Of a stretch of DNA of 64,000 bases, positions 8,707 to 17,825 are shown piece after piece (position 1 is the first letter of the stretch; each line of letters opens with the position of its first letter). The notes beneath the pieces are model-generated. The model saw only the letters and a program-made list of their open reading frames with translations. It had not been told where the DNA came from and did not search any database. The stretch spans positions 1 to 64,000 of the forward strand of contig NZ_JAQVKA010000001.1 of NCBI RefSeq assembly GCF_028694895.1, written 5' to 3'. The translations under genes were made by a program, and so were the position numbers. This stretch comes from Sulfurimonas sp. Lineage in GTDB: Bacteria; Campylobacterota; Campylobacteria; Campylobacterales; Sulfurimonadaceae.

Positions 8707-8784
8707 TGGGGTGAGATACGGGATTCGAACCCGCGACCCCCGGCACCACAAACCAGTGCTCTAACCAGCTGAGCTAATCTCACC
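8707..8784 (-). tRNA. tRNA-His (anticodon GTG)
   Basis: Anticodon GTG lies in the loop TTGTGGT. The acceptor GTGAGAT/ATCTCAC is extended by an encoded G at -1 opposite C73, the identity element specific to tRNA-His. CCA is encoded. Confidence 0.96.
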
Positions 8785-8805
8785 ATATTTTTTTAAACAT
8801 AAAAG

Positions 8806-8883
8806 TGGTCGGGGTGAAAGGGTTCGAACCTTCGGCCCCCTGGTCCCAAACCAGGTACTCTAACCATACTGAGCTACACCCCG
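8806..8883 (-). tRNA. tRNA-Pro (anticodon TGG)
   Basis: Acceptor CGGGGTG pairs with CACCCCG; the anticodon arm CCTGG-TTTGGGA-CCAGG gives TGG; the T arm has GGTTCGAACCC; CCA is encoded. It is first in the cluster, just downstream of a strong promoter. Confidence 0.96.
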
Positions 8884-8926
8884 ACCTACACATTAAAGCA
8901 ACCTTACAGCTGATTAATGAGGCGAA

Positions 8927-8955
8927 ATTATAGTCAATAACTACCCAAATGTCAA
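8927..8955 (-). promoter_or_regulatory. Sigma-70 promoter of the tRNA cluster
   Basis: The minus strand reads TTGACA, 17 bases, TATAAT, a perfect consensus pair, about 45 bases before tRNA-Pro. It stands out because most promoters here lack a recognisable -35 box. It fits constitutive stable-RNA transcription. Confidence 0.85.
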
Positions 8956-9054
8956 TAGCTTTTTTAGATATTTTCAAACTTTGCTCTAACTCGTACAAAA
9001 AGAGATTAAGATTAGTTTGTTACAATAATGCGCATTTGGTTTTAAAGGGTGAAT

Positions 9055-10500
9055 ATGGGTGAGTTTTTTAGTAGTGTCAACTCTTTTTTGGAGGCGGCTC
9101 TGTTTTTTGATATTCTTTTTGGAATGGTAGATGGAGTCAAACTTCCATTTTTAGTTGTTTGGCTTATTTCAGGCGGGGTATATCTTACATTTTTAACAAA
9201 ATTTATAAATCTCAGAATGTTCAAACACTCATTTAATATCATAAGAGGTAGATACCGCACTGCTGATGACGTTGGAGAAATCTCATCATTTGGGGCATTA
9301 ACCACAGCTCTTAGTGCTACTGTTGGACTTGGAAATATTGCTGGTGTGGCATTGGCAGTTGCTCTTGGAGGGCCTGGTGCTACATTTTGGATGATAGTTG
9401 CTGGCTTTTTAGGGATGAGTTTAAAGTTTACAGAGGTAACTCTCTCCTTGCAGCATAGAATATTTCTAAAAGATGGAACTGTTATGGGTGGAGCAATGGA
9501 GTACCTCTCAAGAGGTTTAGCTCAAAAAGGATATGCGCGATTTGGTAAAATTTTAGCGCTAATTTTTGCTGTTTTTATGATTGGCGGAGCAATTGGAGGT
9601 GGAAATGTTTTTCAGGTCTCTCAAGCTCTTGGAGCAGTATCACAAGAAGTAGACTTCTTTGATAAGTTTCCAATTATCTTTGGCATTATTATCGCTATTT
9701 TTGTAGGTTTTGTAATCATTGGTGGAGTTACAAGAATAGCTAAAATCACAGAGATACTTGTTCCAATCATGGCAATTATTTATATATGTGCATCTTTATG
9801 GATTTTAGCTTACCACTTTGATAAGATCGGTGAAGCAATAAGTATCATTTTTCATGAAGCGTTCTCTACTAGTGCAATTTATGGCGGCGTTGCTGGCTCA
9901 ATTGTACATGGTTTTCAAAGAGCGGTATTTTCAAGTGAAGCTGGAATCGGTTCTTCTCCCGTTGCGCACGCTCCAGTTAAAACAAAGTATCCAGTTAGAC
10001 AAGGTCTAGTTGCACTTTACGAACCTTTTATAGACACAATAGTGATTTGTACTATGACGGCGCTTGTTATTGTTATAACTGGTGTTTATGCTCATGATGG
10101 AGCGTATATGGCTCTTATAGAGGCAAAAGAAGGAGCAGCATTAACAAGCGCAGCATATGGAACTGTTATAGGGTGGTTTCCTATTATCTTATCTGTTAGT
10201 ATAACGCTGTTTGCATTTTCAACGATTATCGCATGGGCTTATTATGGTGAGCGTGCATGGGTATATCTCTTTGGTTCAAAATACTCTGTAATATATAAGT
10301 TAAGTTTTTTATCTCTTATAATTTTAGGAACAACCGTAAATACGGCCATTCTCGTTGACTTTAGCTTTATGTTATTTCTCACTATGGCTCTACCAAATAT
10401 ACTTGGACTTTTTATCTTGAGTAAAGATGTAAAGATAGCGCTTGATGAGTATCTAGTAAAACTAAAAAGTGGTGAACTTGATGCAGAGGCGCTTAGATGA
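9055..10500 (+). CDS. Alanine/glycine:cation symporter, AGCS family
   Basis: A membrane protein of about 481 residues importing alanine or glycine with sodium. Family patterns include GALTTALSATVGLGNIAGVALA, GGPGATFWMIVAGFLGMSLKFTEV, FQRAVFSSEAGIGSSPVAHA and FAFSTIIAWAYYGERAW; around ten or more hydrophobic segments are visible. The ORF track starts at GTG 9049, but AAAGGGTGA sits at proper distance from ATG 9055, so I chose that start. A TACAAT box lies at 9021. The gene is coupled to the next small ORF by ATGA. Confidence 0.93.
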   Translation: MGEFFSSVNSFLEAALFFDILFGMVDGVKLPFLVVWLISGGVYLTFLTKFINLRMFKHSFNIIRGRYRTADDVGEISSFGALTTALSATVGLGNIAGVALAVALGGPGATFWMIVAGFLGMSLKFTEVTLSLQHRIFLKDGTVMGGAMEYLSRGLAQKGYARFGKILALIFAVFMIGGAIGGGNVFQVSQALGAVSQEVDFFDKFPIIFGIIIAIFVGFVIIGGVTRIAKITEILVPIMAIIYICASLWILAYHFDKIGEAISIIFHEAFSTSAIYGGVAGSIVHGFQRAVFSSEAGIGSSPVAHAPVKTKYPVRQGLVALYEPFIDTIVICTMTALVIVITGVYAHDGAYMALIEAKEGAALTSAAYGTVIGWFPIILSVSITLFAFSTIIAWAYYGERAWVYLFGSKYSVIYKLSFLSLIILGTTVNTAILVDFSFMLFLTMALPNILGLFILSKDVKIALDEYLVKLKSGELDAEALR

Positions 10501-10772
10501 ATAAAATAACGTTAGAGTGTAGAGAACTTTTGAAGATAAACAGTATAAATATTGACTCAGAGATAGATTTTGATGTAAATTCAAAACTTCATACTCTCTC
10601 ATTTAGCTATATCATAGATACTTTTATGATGGCATCAGAGCCCTCTCAAGTCTCTTTTTTAAAGGCTCTTGAGAAGGCAACTTTTTTAGGAAGTGATGGG
10701 GTTGAGAGTTTTTTTCAAAGCATGGGACAGCTTCTTCTTATGACACATCTCTCACAAAAGATAGAGCTTTAA
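10497..10772 (+). CDS. Hypothetical protein, 91 residues
   Basis: I do not recognise this small protein. It begins at an ATGA overlap with the symporter stop and so is likely translationally coupled. It looks soluble, with amphipathic helices in the second half and no signal peptide or cysteine motif. Its stop lies eight bases from the convergent thiG stop. Confidence 0.6.
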   Translation: MNKITLECRELLKINSINIDSEIDFDVNSKLHTLSFSYIIDTFMMASEPSQVSFLKALEKATFLGSDGVESFFQSMGQLLLMTHLSQKIEL

Positions 10773-10780
10773 GTATTTTT

Positions 10781-11560
10781 TTAAAACTGTATCATTCCAT
10801 TAATCGGTGAAGAAGCTGTTGCGTATGGACGCTTTGCTATTCTTCCAGATAAGTAGCTCATACGCCCAGCAATAACTGCATGCTTCATTGCCTCAGCCAT
10901 CATCATAGGATTTTGCGCGCCTGCTATTGCTGAGTTTGTTAAAACTCCATCAGCTCCAAGTTCCATTGCGTACGCTGCGTCACTCGCACACCCTATTCCG
11001 GCATCTACTATAACTGGTAAATTGACCGCTTCACGGATAAATACTATGTTGTATGGGTTTTGAATACCCAAACCACTCCCAATAGGAGCAGCAAGAGGCA
11101 TGATGGCGTGAGCTCCAGCATCTTCTAGTCTCTTTGCCATGATAGGGTCATCTGAAGTGTACGCCATGATTGTAAAGCCCTCTTTAGAAAGTATTTGACA
11201 CGCTTTTATAGTTTCTATCACATCTGGATAGAGAGTTTTCAGAGTATCACCAATTACCTCAAGCTTTATCAAATCAATTCCAGTTGCCTCACGAGTCAAA
11301 CGAAAAGTGGTTATCGCCTCTTCTGCTGTTATACAACCTGCTGAATTTGGAAGAAATTTTACTTTTGTGCCTTTAAATGTATCACGAAGATTTTCTTTGT
11401 CTGGGTCTGTAATGTTTAAGCGGCGAACTGCAACAGTGATAAGTTCACTTCCACTGGCAAGTGTCGCCTCTTTTGTGGTTTGAAAATCTTTATACTTTCC
11501 ACTTCCTACAATAAGGCGAGAGCCTAATTCATACTTTCCTATTTTTAAAATATTTTCCAT
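10781..11560 (-). CDS. thiG: Thiazole synthase ThiG
   Basis: ThiG makes the thiazole phosphate of thiamine from deoxyxylulose 5-phosphate, dehydroglycine and ThiS thiocarboxylate. Signatures are [42 protein letters not shown] with the Schiff-base lysine, and [30 protein letters not shown]. The ORF could start at 11587, but AGGA before ATG 11560 and the conserved [16 protein letters not shown] start favour the shorter 259-residue form. No thiS or thiH is adjacent. No TPP riboswitch was recognised upstream. Confidence 0.95.
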   Translation of the reverse strand: MENILKIGKYELGSRLIVGSGKYKDFQTTKEATLASGSELITVAVRRLNITDPDKENLRDTFKGTKVKFLPNSAGCITAEEAITTFRLTREATGIDLIKLEVIGDTLKTLYPDVIETIKACQILSKEGFTIMAYTSDDPIMAKRLEDAGAHAIMPLAAPIGSGLGIQNPYNIVFIREAVNLPVIVDAGIGCASDAAYAMELGADGVLTNSAIAGAQNPMMMAEAMKHAVIAGRMSYLSGRIAKRPYATASSPINGMIQF

Positions 11561-11605
11561 TTTTTTTCCTAAAAATTTTTTTGCCATTTTATAACATAAG
11601 CCATC

Positions 11606-12970
11606 TTATAGTTTACCAATTGCACCTATCAAATCATCTGGCGTAAGTGAAAAATCAGCACCATTATAAAGTAGAGCAAGTTTAGCGTGTGCTAAAGAGC
11701 CATTAATTGCTGCATCTATCGGAGCATATCCTTGAGCTAAAAGAGCCCCAATTAAACCACTAAGTACATCCCCACTTCCGCCTTTTGCTAAAGCTTGCGT
11801 TCCATGTGGATTAACATAAAAAGTTTTATCTTGAGCGATTATGACATTTGCGCCTTTTAAAAGAAGTGTAACTTTTGGGTACGCCCTGCAAAACATCTCA
11901 GCATATTTAAAGCGTTCTTTTTGCAATTCATTAACCGATATATCTGCTAGATTTGTTAGCTTTAAAAGTGAGACAAACTCTTTTGGATGAGGAGTGATTA
12001 CAAGATTTTCTCTACCAAGTATCTCAATAATTATTGGCATATAAAACATATCTGCATCTACAACCATGCTGTGAGTGTTGTTTAAAAACTTATCTAATTC
12101 TATGTTACTAAATTCTACTCCAAGGCCCATTCCAAGGGCAAGAGCAGTTGTTGTTTTTGGAACTTCATGAGAGTACATAATGGAGTGCGGAGTTGAAATG
12201 TTTTCAAAACCAACAAGTGTTACCAAGCCACTTCCAAAACGTAGGGCTGAGAGCGCGCTCATGATGCTAGCTCCACTTTTTTCTCCAGAGGCAACAGCTA
12301 AATGTCCATAACTGCCTTTGTGAGAGCTTTTTTTAGTTCTGTTTGGAAGTTTTAAATCCTCTAAATCAAGAAGATAGCAATTGCTTTTACCCTCATAAAT
12401 ATCTCTGCAAACTCCAAGATTGATTACCTTTATCTCGCCAACACACTCTTTTGACTCATCCAAGAACATTTTCTTCTTTAGTGCACCCATAGTAAGAGTA
12501 AGATCCGCTCTAAATAGATAACCGGAAGGAACATCACATGCAATCTTAAAAGCACGCAAAGAGTTCATCTGCTCTATAAGAGTTAGCATCTCTTTATCAA
12601 ACTCTCCACTAAAACCAGTGCCTACTATCGCATCGACTAAAATATCACATTCTAAAAGCTTGGTGGACTCTTTTACCCCTATGCTAAGAGAGCGTTGTTT
12701 TTGTAAAAGAGCCATTTTTGATTTTGGAGGTTTTGCATAAAAGAGAGATACATCAAAGTCACCATGTAAAAGCCTACCAAGAGCCAAACCATCGGCTCCA
12801 TTATCTCCTCTTCCACAAACAATAGTAACTTTTGATTTTTTTTTAAAGTTGTTTCGAATATATTCAGCCATACCTTCTGCGGCATGTTCCATCAAAATAT
12901 CTTCGCTTAGATAAAACTCTTTGTAGCACCTATCATCAAGAGACGCTACCTCATCAAAAAGTTTCTGCAC
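11606..12970 (-). CDS. nnr: Bifunctional NAD(P)H-hydrate epimerase/dehydratase
   Basis: A metabolite-repair enzyme that epimerises and dehydrates damaged NAD(P)H hydrates. The N-terminal half is the YjeF_N epimerase domain (VCGRGDNGADGLALGRLL, about residues 50-67). The C-terminal half is the ribokinase-like ADP-dependent dehydratase, with HKGSYGHLAVASGEKSGA, VITPHPKEF and GTQALAKGGSGDVLSGLIGALL. The 454-residue length is a little below E. coli NnrDE. Only two bases separate it from the upstream ATPase gene. Confidence 0.93.
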   Translation of the reverse strand: MQKLFDEVASLDDRCYKEFYLSEDILMEHAAEGMAEYIRNNFKKKSKVTIVCGRGDNGADGLALGRLLHGDFDVSLFYAKPPKSKMALLQKQRSLSIGVKESTKLLECDILVDAIVGTGFSGEFDKEMLTLIEQMNSLRAFKIACDVPSGYLFRADLTLTMGALKKKMFLDESKECVGEIKVINLGVCRDIYEGKSNCYLLDLEDLKLPNRTKKSSHKGSYGHLAVASGEKSGASIMSALSALRFGSGLVTLVGFENISTPHSIMYSHEVPKTTTALALGMGLGVEFSNIELDKFLNNTHSMVVDADMFYMPIIIEILGRENLVITPHPKEFVSLLKLTNLADISVNELQKERFKYAEMFCRAYPKVTLLLKGANVIIAQDKTFYVNPHGTQALAKGGSGDVLSGLIGALLAQGYAPIDAAINGSLAHAKLALLYNGADFSLTPDDLIGAIGKL

Positions 12971-12972
12971 AT

Positions 12973-13707
12973 TTACTCTTGAAAAAGATACTCATCGATT
13001 TGAACTATATTGCTTTTAATATCATTAAATAAAAGTGTATGATAGTTCGTTCTATACTGATAAAAAAATCTGTTTTTTGGTAATTTCTTTAAATTTGAAG
13101 TGTTGAAATACTCTAAGTTTGAACATTTACCAAGGTATAAAAATGTAAAGAGAAGCTTCAATTGGTGATTTTCAAATGTACTATGTGGCTGTGCTAAAAA
13201 CGTAAGCCCATATTTTTTAAGGTTGAAAAAGTTTAACATGTAGAGTAAGAAATCTTCAAACTTTGTATAAAATCCATTTAGATTTTCAATATCGTGAAAA
13301 AAGTAATAATAATTTTCTAAAAGCCCTTTATGCTGTAATGTAACCGTTAATTTACTAGTTATATCTCTCTTGTTTGAAAAGTAGATAGGATCAACTGCCA
13401 TATAAATATGCTTGTTTGCAACAATTAAATCATCAAACTCTTTTTGAAACTCATCACTCTCATCAAATCTTATGTAGTTAAAATTTTCATCTTTATATCT
13501 TAGTTCAATATTATGTTCATCTGAGTTAGAGAAATCTAGATATAAAGTAGCAACATTGCTGTCAATTACAAAGTTTCTGATTCTACATGCTAAATTTGTT
13601 TTACCTGAACCCTCTTCTCCTAAAATCAATGTATTACAATAAAGTAATCTCTCCTCAACGTTTAATGTATTGATACTGCTGACATATTTTCCGAGTCTAT
13701 TTCTCAT
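12973..13707 (-). CDS. P-loop ATPase of unknown function
   Basis: A 244-residue protein with a clean Walker A, GEEGSGKTN (about residues 30-38), and a possible Walker B near YYFFHDIENLN. The start MRNRLGKYVSSINTLN resembles the short lead-in of DUF87/FtsK-HerA-like ATPases, and TFLAQPHSTF sits where sensor residues occur. It lacks other domains, and the Lys/Asn/Phe-rich composition is more AT-driven than its neighbours. Function unknown. Confidence 0.6.
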   Translation of the reverse strand: MRNRLGKYVSSINTLNVEERLLYCNTLILGEEGSGKTNLACRIRNFVIDSNVATLYLDFSNSDEHNIELRYKDENFNYIRFDESDEFQKEFDDLIVANKHIYMAVDPIYFSNKRDITSKLTVTLQHKGLLENYYYFFHDIENLNGFYTKFEDFLLYMLNFFNLKKYGLTFLAQPHSTFENHQLKLLFTFLYLGKCSNLEYFNTSNLKKLPKNRFFYQYRTNYHTLLFNDIKSNIVQIDEYLFQE

Positions 13708-13722
13708 ATTTTCCCTTTATAA

Positions 13723-13854
13723 AAAATCTTAACAAATATTATATCTTATTCTCAAACAACATATGTCTATAAGGCCTTTACTCCAAAAGATTTATCTGAA
13801 ATACTTAACAAGATGGTAGAACCAAATGTTTTGAATATACAAGCTTATGTATGA
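13723..13854 (+). pseudogene. Possible remnant of a response-regulator receiver domain (C-terminal end)
   Basis: An open frame of about 43 codons between stops reads TTYVYKAFTPKDLSEILNKM in its middle. This resembles the last part of a CheY-like receiver domain, where a lysine precedes P/A-F and a helix of the PeELl.i type. No start codon, phospho-acceptor aspartate or upstream half exists. It overlaps the rubrerythrin fragment by a few bases. Weak evidence from one short match by eye. Confidence 0.3.
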
Positions 13855-14086
13855 ACAAGCTAAACAAGATAATCACAAAGCAAAAAAGATGTTTGGTTAT
13901 GCGCTCGAAGCTGAAAAAGTTCATGCAGAGTTATATGAAAAAGCATTTCAAGCTGTAAAAGATGGAAAAGATTTGGATGAAGTAAATATATACTTATGCC
14001 CGATATGTGGGCATATAGAGTTAGGAAGACCTCCTAAGAATTGTCCAGTATGTGGAGCAAAAGCTTCTGTATATGTTCAATTATAA
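13847..14086 (+). pseudogene. Truncated rubrerythrin: last helices plus rubredoxin-like domain
   Basis: The 79-residue ORF matches the C-terminal half of rubrerythrin: EAEKVHAELYEKA supplies a di-iron ligand helix, then LCPICGH...NCPVCGA forms the rubredoxin-type iron centre. The N-terminal half with the other di-iron ligand helices is missing, and an in-frame stop lies just upstream. No Shine-Dalgarno sequence precedes the ATG. A rubredoxin-like iron site might survive, but the peroxidase centre cannot form. It lies just before katA in an oxidative-stress neighbourhood. Confidence 0.75.
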
Positions 14087-14183
14087 ATTAAAAAAGAATA
14101 TTAGAACAAACTAGTAAATTTATACTTTGTTTATTAAACAGTGTATACTTGAATTTAACTTTTACTATAAAAAGGAAAACAAA

Positions 14184-15620
14184 ATGAAAAAGAAACTAAC
14201 AACTGCATTTGGCGCACCTGTTGCCGACAATAACAACTCACTTACCGCTGGAGTTAGAGGGCCAATGTTACTTCAAGATGTATGGTATCTGGAAAAAATG
14301 GCACATTTTGATAGAGAGGTCATTCCTGAGAGACGTATGCATGCAAAAGGTTCTGGCGCATTTGGAACCTTCACAGTAACTCACGACATAACAAAATATA
14401 CTAAAGCAAAAATTTTCTCCAAAATTGGTAAAAAAACAGAGATGTTTGCAAGGTTTTCCACCGTTGCTGGTCAGCGCGGTGCAGCGGATGCAGAGAGAGA
14501 TATCCGTGGTTTTGCACTTAAGTTTTATACAGAGGAAGGGAACTGGGATTTAGCTGGTAACAACACTCCGGTCTTTTTTTTAAGAGACCCGCTTAAGTTT
14601 CCAGACTTAAACCATGCTGTCAAGCGTGATCCAAAAACAAATATGAGAAGTGCAAAAAATAACTGGGATTTTTGGACTAACTTGCCTGAAGCTCTGCACC
14701 AAGTTACTATCACAATGAGCGATAGAGGCATTCCTTATTCGTACCGTCATATGCATGGCTTTGGAAGTCACACTTTTAGTTTTATAAATGCTAAAAATGA
14801 GAGAAATTGGGTTAAGTTTCACTTTGTCTCGAAGCAAGGCATAAAAAATTTAACAGATGCCGAGGCTCAAATGTTAGTTGGCCAAAATAGAGAGAGCCAT
14901 CAACAAGATTTGTTTGAGAGTATTGAGAGAGGCGACTTTCCAAAATGGAAAATGTTTGTGCAGATAATGAGCGAAGAAGATGCAAAGCACTATAAATTTA
15001 ACCCTTTTGATTTGACACGAGTATGGCTTAAAAAAGATTATCCACTTATTGAAGTTGGGGAGTTTGAGCTAAACCGCAACCCAGAGAACTACTTTGCAGA
15101 TGTAGAGCAAGCGGCATTTAACCCTGCAAATGTCGTCCCAGGAATTGGTTTTTCACCTGATAAGATGCTTCAAGGAAGACTCTTCTCATACGGTGATGCG
15201 CAAAGATACAGACTTGGAGTCAACCATAACCTGATTCCAGTTAATGCCCCAAAATGTGCAGTTAACAGTTATCACAGAGATGGTTCTATGAGGGTTGATG
15301 GAAATGCAGGAGCCACTATAGCGTACGAGCCAAATTCATATGAAGAGTGGCAAGAGCAAAAAGAGTATGCAGAGCCAACACTTGATATAGATGGTGGAGC
15401 AAACAGATGGGAGATGGACGATGACAACTTTACACAACCTAGAATGTTGTTTCAACTTATGAGTAAAGAGCAACAGCAAGTTCTCTTTGAAAATACTGCA
15501 AGAGCTATGGGTGATGCTCCAGAGATGATTAAGCAAAGACATATAGATAACTGCACAAAGGCAGACCCAGCTTATGGTGCAGGTGTGGCAAAAGCGTTAG
15601 GTATGAGAGTAAAGTCTTAA
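14184..15620 (+). CDS. katA: Monofunctional haem catalase
   Basis: Breaks down hydrogen peroxide to water and oxygen. Residues fit clade-III-type small-subunit catalases: the distal His in [12 protein letters not shown], Asn in [17 protein letters not shown], and the proximal tyrosine motif [20 protein letters not shown] lies upstream of ATG 14184, giving [13 protein letters not shown]; the ORF-track start at 14127 adds 19 unlikely residues. Length is about 478 residues. Absence of a signal peptide suggests a cytoplasmic enzyme. A weak hairpin (GCTACAT/ATGTAGC) follows the stop. Confidence 0.97.
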   Translation: MKKKLTTAFGAPVADNNNSLTAGVRGPMLLQDVWYLEKMAHFDREVIPERRMHAKGSGAFGTFTVTHDITKYTKAKIFSKIGKKTEMFARFSTVAGQRGAADAERDIRGFALKFYTEEGNWDLAGNNTPVFFLRDPLKFPDLNHAVKRDPKTNMRSAKNNWDFWTNLPEALHQVTITMSDRGIPYSYRHMHGFGSHTFSFINAKNERNWVKFHFVSKQGIKNLTDAEAQMLVGQNRESHQQDLFESIERGDFPKWKMFVQIMSEEDAKHYKFNPFDLTRVWLKKDYPLIEVGEFELNRNPENYFADVEQAAFNPANVVPGIGFSPDKMLQGRLFSYGDAQRYRLGVNHNLIPVNAPKCAVNSYHRDGSMRVDGNAGATIAYEPNSYEEWQEQKEYAEPTLDIDGGANRWEMDDDNFTQPRMLFQLMSKEQQQVLFENTARAMGDAPEMIKQRHIDNCTKADPAYGAGVAKALGMRVKS

Positions 15621-15797
15621 AACTAAATAGCTACATCTAAGGATTTTCTTTGAATGTAGCATTAATTCGTTAAATACTTTAATAGGTGCCTACACTTAAA
15701 AAGAGTTTAGGCTTTATATACAAAAATCGAGTAAATTATATGCTATTAAGCATATTAAATGTAAGATTTATGACAATATTACAATAAGGAATAACAC

Positions 15798-16817
15798 ATG
15801 TACACTAAAATATTATTATCTGCTGCTATTATAACTTCTTCTTTGAGTGCTTCTGATTTGCTTAGTGATGCAAAAAAAGCTGACTTAAAACCAATTCCAA
15901 GTGATAAAAAAGAGCTTTTAAAGCTAATTGACAACCCAAAAAACCCAATTACTGATAGAAAAATTGAACTTGGTAAAAAACTATATTTTGACCCAAGACT
16001 ATCAAAGAGTGGTTTTATAAGCTGTAACAGTTGTCACAACCTTAGTGAAGGTGGAGATGATGGAATCCCTGCTGCTATTGGGCATATGTGGACTGCTAAT
16101 CCTCACCACTTAAACTCACCGACTGTTTACAACTCTGTATTTTTTGCTTCACAGTTTTGGGATGGACGTGATCCACACTTAGAAGCTCAAGCTCAAGGTC
16201 CTATGCAGGCAGCTCCAGAGATGTCTGCAACACCAGAACACGTTGCAGGAGTTGTAACTTCTATGCCTCAGTATGTTGCTGATTTTAAAGGTGCTTATGG
16301 CAAAGATGTAAAAATTACTTTTGAAAAGATAGCTGATACTATTGCTACGTTTGAGAGAACTTTAGTTACTCCATCGGCATATGATGATTTTTTAAATGGT
16401 AAGAAGAACGCTTTAACAAAAGCTCAAAAAGATGGTCTTAGAACATTTATAGATAAAGGGTGTGTATCTTGCCATAATGGTATTGCACTTGGCGGAGAGA
16501 TGAATGCGTTTAACATCACAGGTACTTATAAATTCCAAGATGTAGGCGATTTCAAAGGCGATGCAAATGGTATGGTAAAAGTACCTACTCTTAGAAACAT
16601 AACTCAAACTGCACCATATTTCCATAATGGTCAATTTTGGGAACTTAAAGATGCTATAAAAGAGATGGGACGTATCCAGCTTGGCACTGATATAAGTGAC
16701 GCTGAAGCTGCTTCGATTGAAGAGTTCTTCAAAGCTCTTGAGGGAAGAAAAGATCCAGTTGTTTTACCTCAACTTCCAGCATCAACTTCAACTACTCCAA
16801 AACCAGATCTAAAATAG
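15798..16817 (+). CDS. Di-haem cytochrome c peroxidase, periplasmic
   Basis: Reduces periplasmic hydrogen peroxide with electrons from cytochrome c. A signal peptide (residues 1 to about 18) precedes two CxxCH haem sites: CNSCH at 76-80 and CVSCH at 222-226. NSPTVYNSVFFASQFWDGRDP and KVPTLRNITQTAPYFHNGQFWELKDAI are classic for the CcpA/MauG family. 339 residues is normal. It follows katA by about 180 bases, pairing cytoplasmic and periplasmic peroxide defence. Confidence 0.95.
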   Translation: MYTKILLSAAIITSSLSASDLLSDAKKADLKPIPSDKKELLKLIDNPKNPITDRKIELGKKLYFDPRLSKSGFISCNSCHNLSEGGDDGIPAAIGHMWTANPHHLNSPTVYNSVFFASQFWDGRDPHLEAQAQGPMQAAPEMSATPEHVAGVVTSMPQYVADFKGAYGKDVKITFEKIADTIATFERTLVTPSAYDDFLNGKKNALTKAQKDGLRTFIDKGCVSCHNGIALGGEMNAFNITGTYKFQDVGDFKGDANGMVKVPTLRNITQTAPYFHNGQFWELKDAIKEMGRIQLGTDISDAEAASIEEFFKALEGRKDPVVLPQLPASTSTTPKPDLK

Positions 16818-16827
16818 ATATCCCCTC

Positions 16828-16862
16828 GCAATTTATACCCAAAAAAAGGGTATAATTGCACC
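16828..16862 (+). promoter_or_regulatory. Inverted repeat containing the kdsD -10 box next to the ATG
   Basis: GCAATTTATACCC, seven A, GGGTATAATTGC forms a nearly perfect hairpin with one unpaired base, possibly a terminator for the peroxidase gene. The right arm contains TATAAT (16851-16856), six bases before the kdsD ATG, so the same bases may act as a promoter giving a leaderless kdsD mRNA. Confidence 0.55.
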
Positions 16863-17825
16863 ATGAATTACAAAGAAATCGCACAAGAAACCCTTAAAAT
16901 AGAAGCGCAAACACTACTTGATAGTGCTGATAAAATCGATGATGTTTTTGATAGAGCAGTTGAGATAATTCTTGCATGCAAGGGCAAGCTAATTATTACA
17001 GGTGTTGGAAAATCAGGATTAATCGGTGCAAAGATGGCAGCAACATTTGCCTCTACTGGAACTCCTAGCTTTTTTCTGCATCCAACAGAAGCCCTTCATG
17101 GCGACCTTGGCATGATAAGCCATAACGATGTCGTCCTTGCAATAAGTTACAGCGGAGAGAGTGAAGAGCTAAGCTCAATACTACCTCATATAAAGAGATT
17201 TAACACTCCACTTATCGGTATGACAAGAGATAGAAACTCAACACTTGGAAAATATAGCGATATTGTGATTGATGTAATTGTCAAAAAAGAGGCATGCCCT
17301 CTAAATATTGCACCAACTAGCTCAACAACACTAACCCTTGCCCTCGGAGACGCACTTGCAGTCTGCCTTATGAAGGCAAAAAACTTTAAAAAGAGTGATT
17401 TTGCCTCTTTCCACCCGGGTGGAGCTTTGGGTAAACAACTTTTTGTAAAAGTAAAAGACCTTATGAGAACAAAAGATTTGCCTCTTGTTAGAGAAGATAC
17501 AAAAGTAAAAGATGCAATTGTAAAGATTAGTGAAGGACGACTTGGAACTGTTTTAATAGTAGATGAACTTGGCAGACTTCTCGCACTTATGAGTGATGGA
17601 GATATCCGTCGCGCTTTAATGAGTGAAGATTTTTCGCTTGAAGAGAGTGTTTTAAAGTACGCTACAAAAGAACCAAGAACGATAGAAGATGAAAATATTT
17701 TAGCAAGTGAAGCACTTGTTATCATTGAAGAGATGAAGATACAGCTTTTAGTTGTAACAGATAAACAAAAAAGAGTTCTTGGCGTGCTTCATATCCACAC
17801 TCTCATAGAAAAAGGCATATCATGA
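16863..17825 (+). CDS. kdsD: Arabinose-5-phosphate isomerase, KpsF/GutQ family
   Basis: Interconverts ribulose 5-phosphate and arabinose 5-phosphate for Kdo synthesis in the outer membrane. The 320-residue protein has an SIS domain (GKLIITGVGKSGLIGAKMAATFASTGTPSFFLHPTEALHGDLGM region, with SYSGESEEL) and two CBS repeats from about residue 200 (MRTKDLPLV..., LMSDGDIRRAL). PTSSTTLTLALGDALAVCL and FASFHPGGALGK are hallmark strings. It overlaps rluB by four bases. Confidence 0.95.
   Translation: MNYKEIAQETLKIEAQTLLDSADKIDDVFDRAVEIILACKGKLIITGVGKSGLIGAKMAATFASTGTPSFFLHPTEALHGDLGMISHNDVVLAISYSGESEELSSILPHIKRFNTPLIGMTRDRNSTLGKYSDIVIDVIVKKEACPLNIAPTSSTTLTLALGDALAVCLMKAKNFKKSDFASFHPGGALGKQLFVKVKDLMRTKDLPLVREDTKVKDAIVKISEGRLGTVLIVDELGRLLALMSDGDIRRALMSEDFSLEESVLKYATKEPRTIEDENILASEALVIIEEMKIQLLVVTDKQKRVLGVLHIHTLIEKGIS

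Noticed and set aside
17186-17725. 179-aa minus-strand ORF opposite kdsD
   Set aside because: Antisense shadow with Ser/Arg-rich low-information sequence; kdsD on the other strand is certain.
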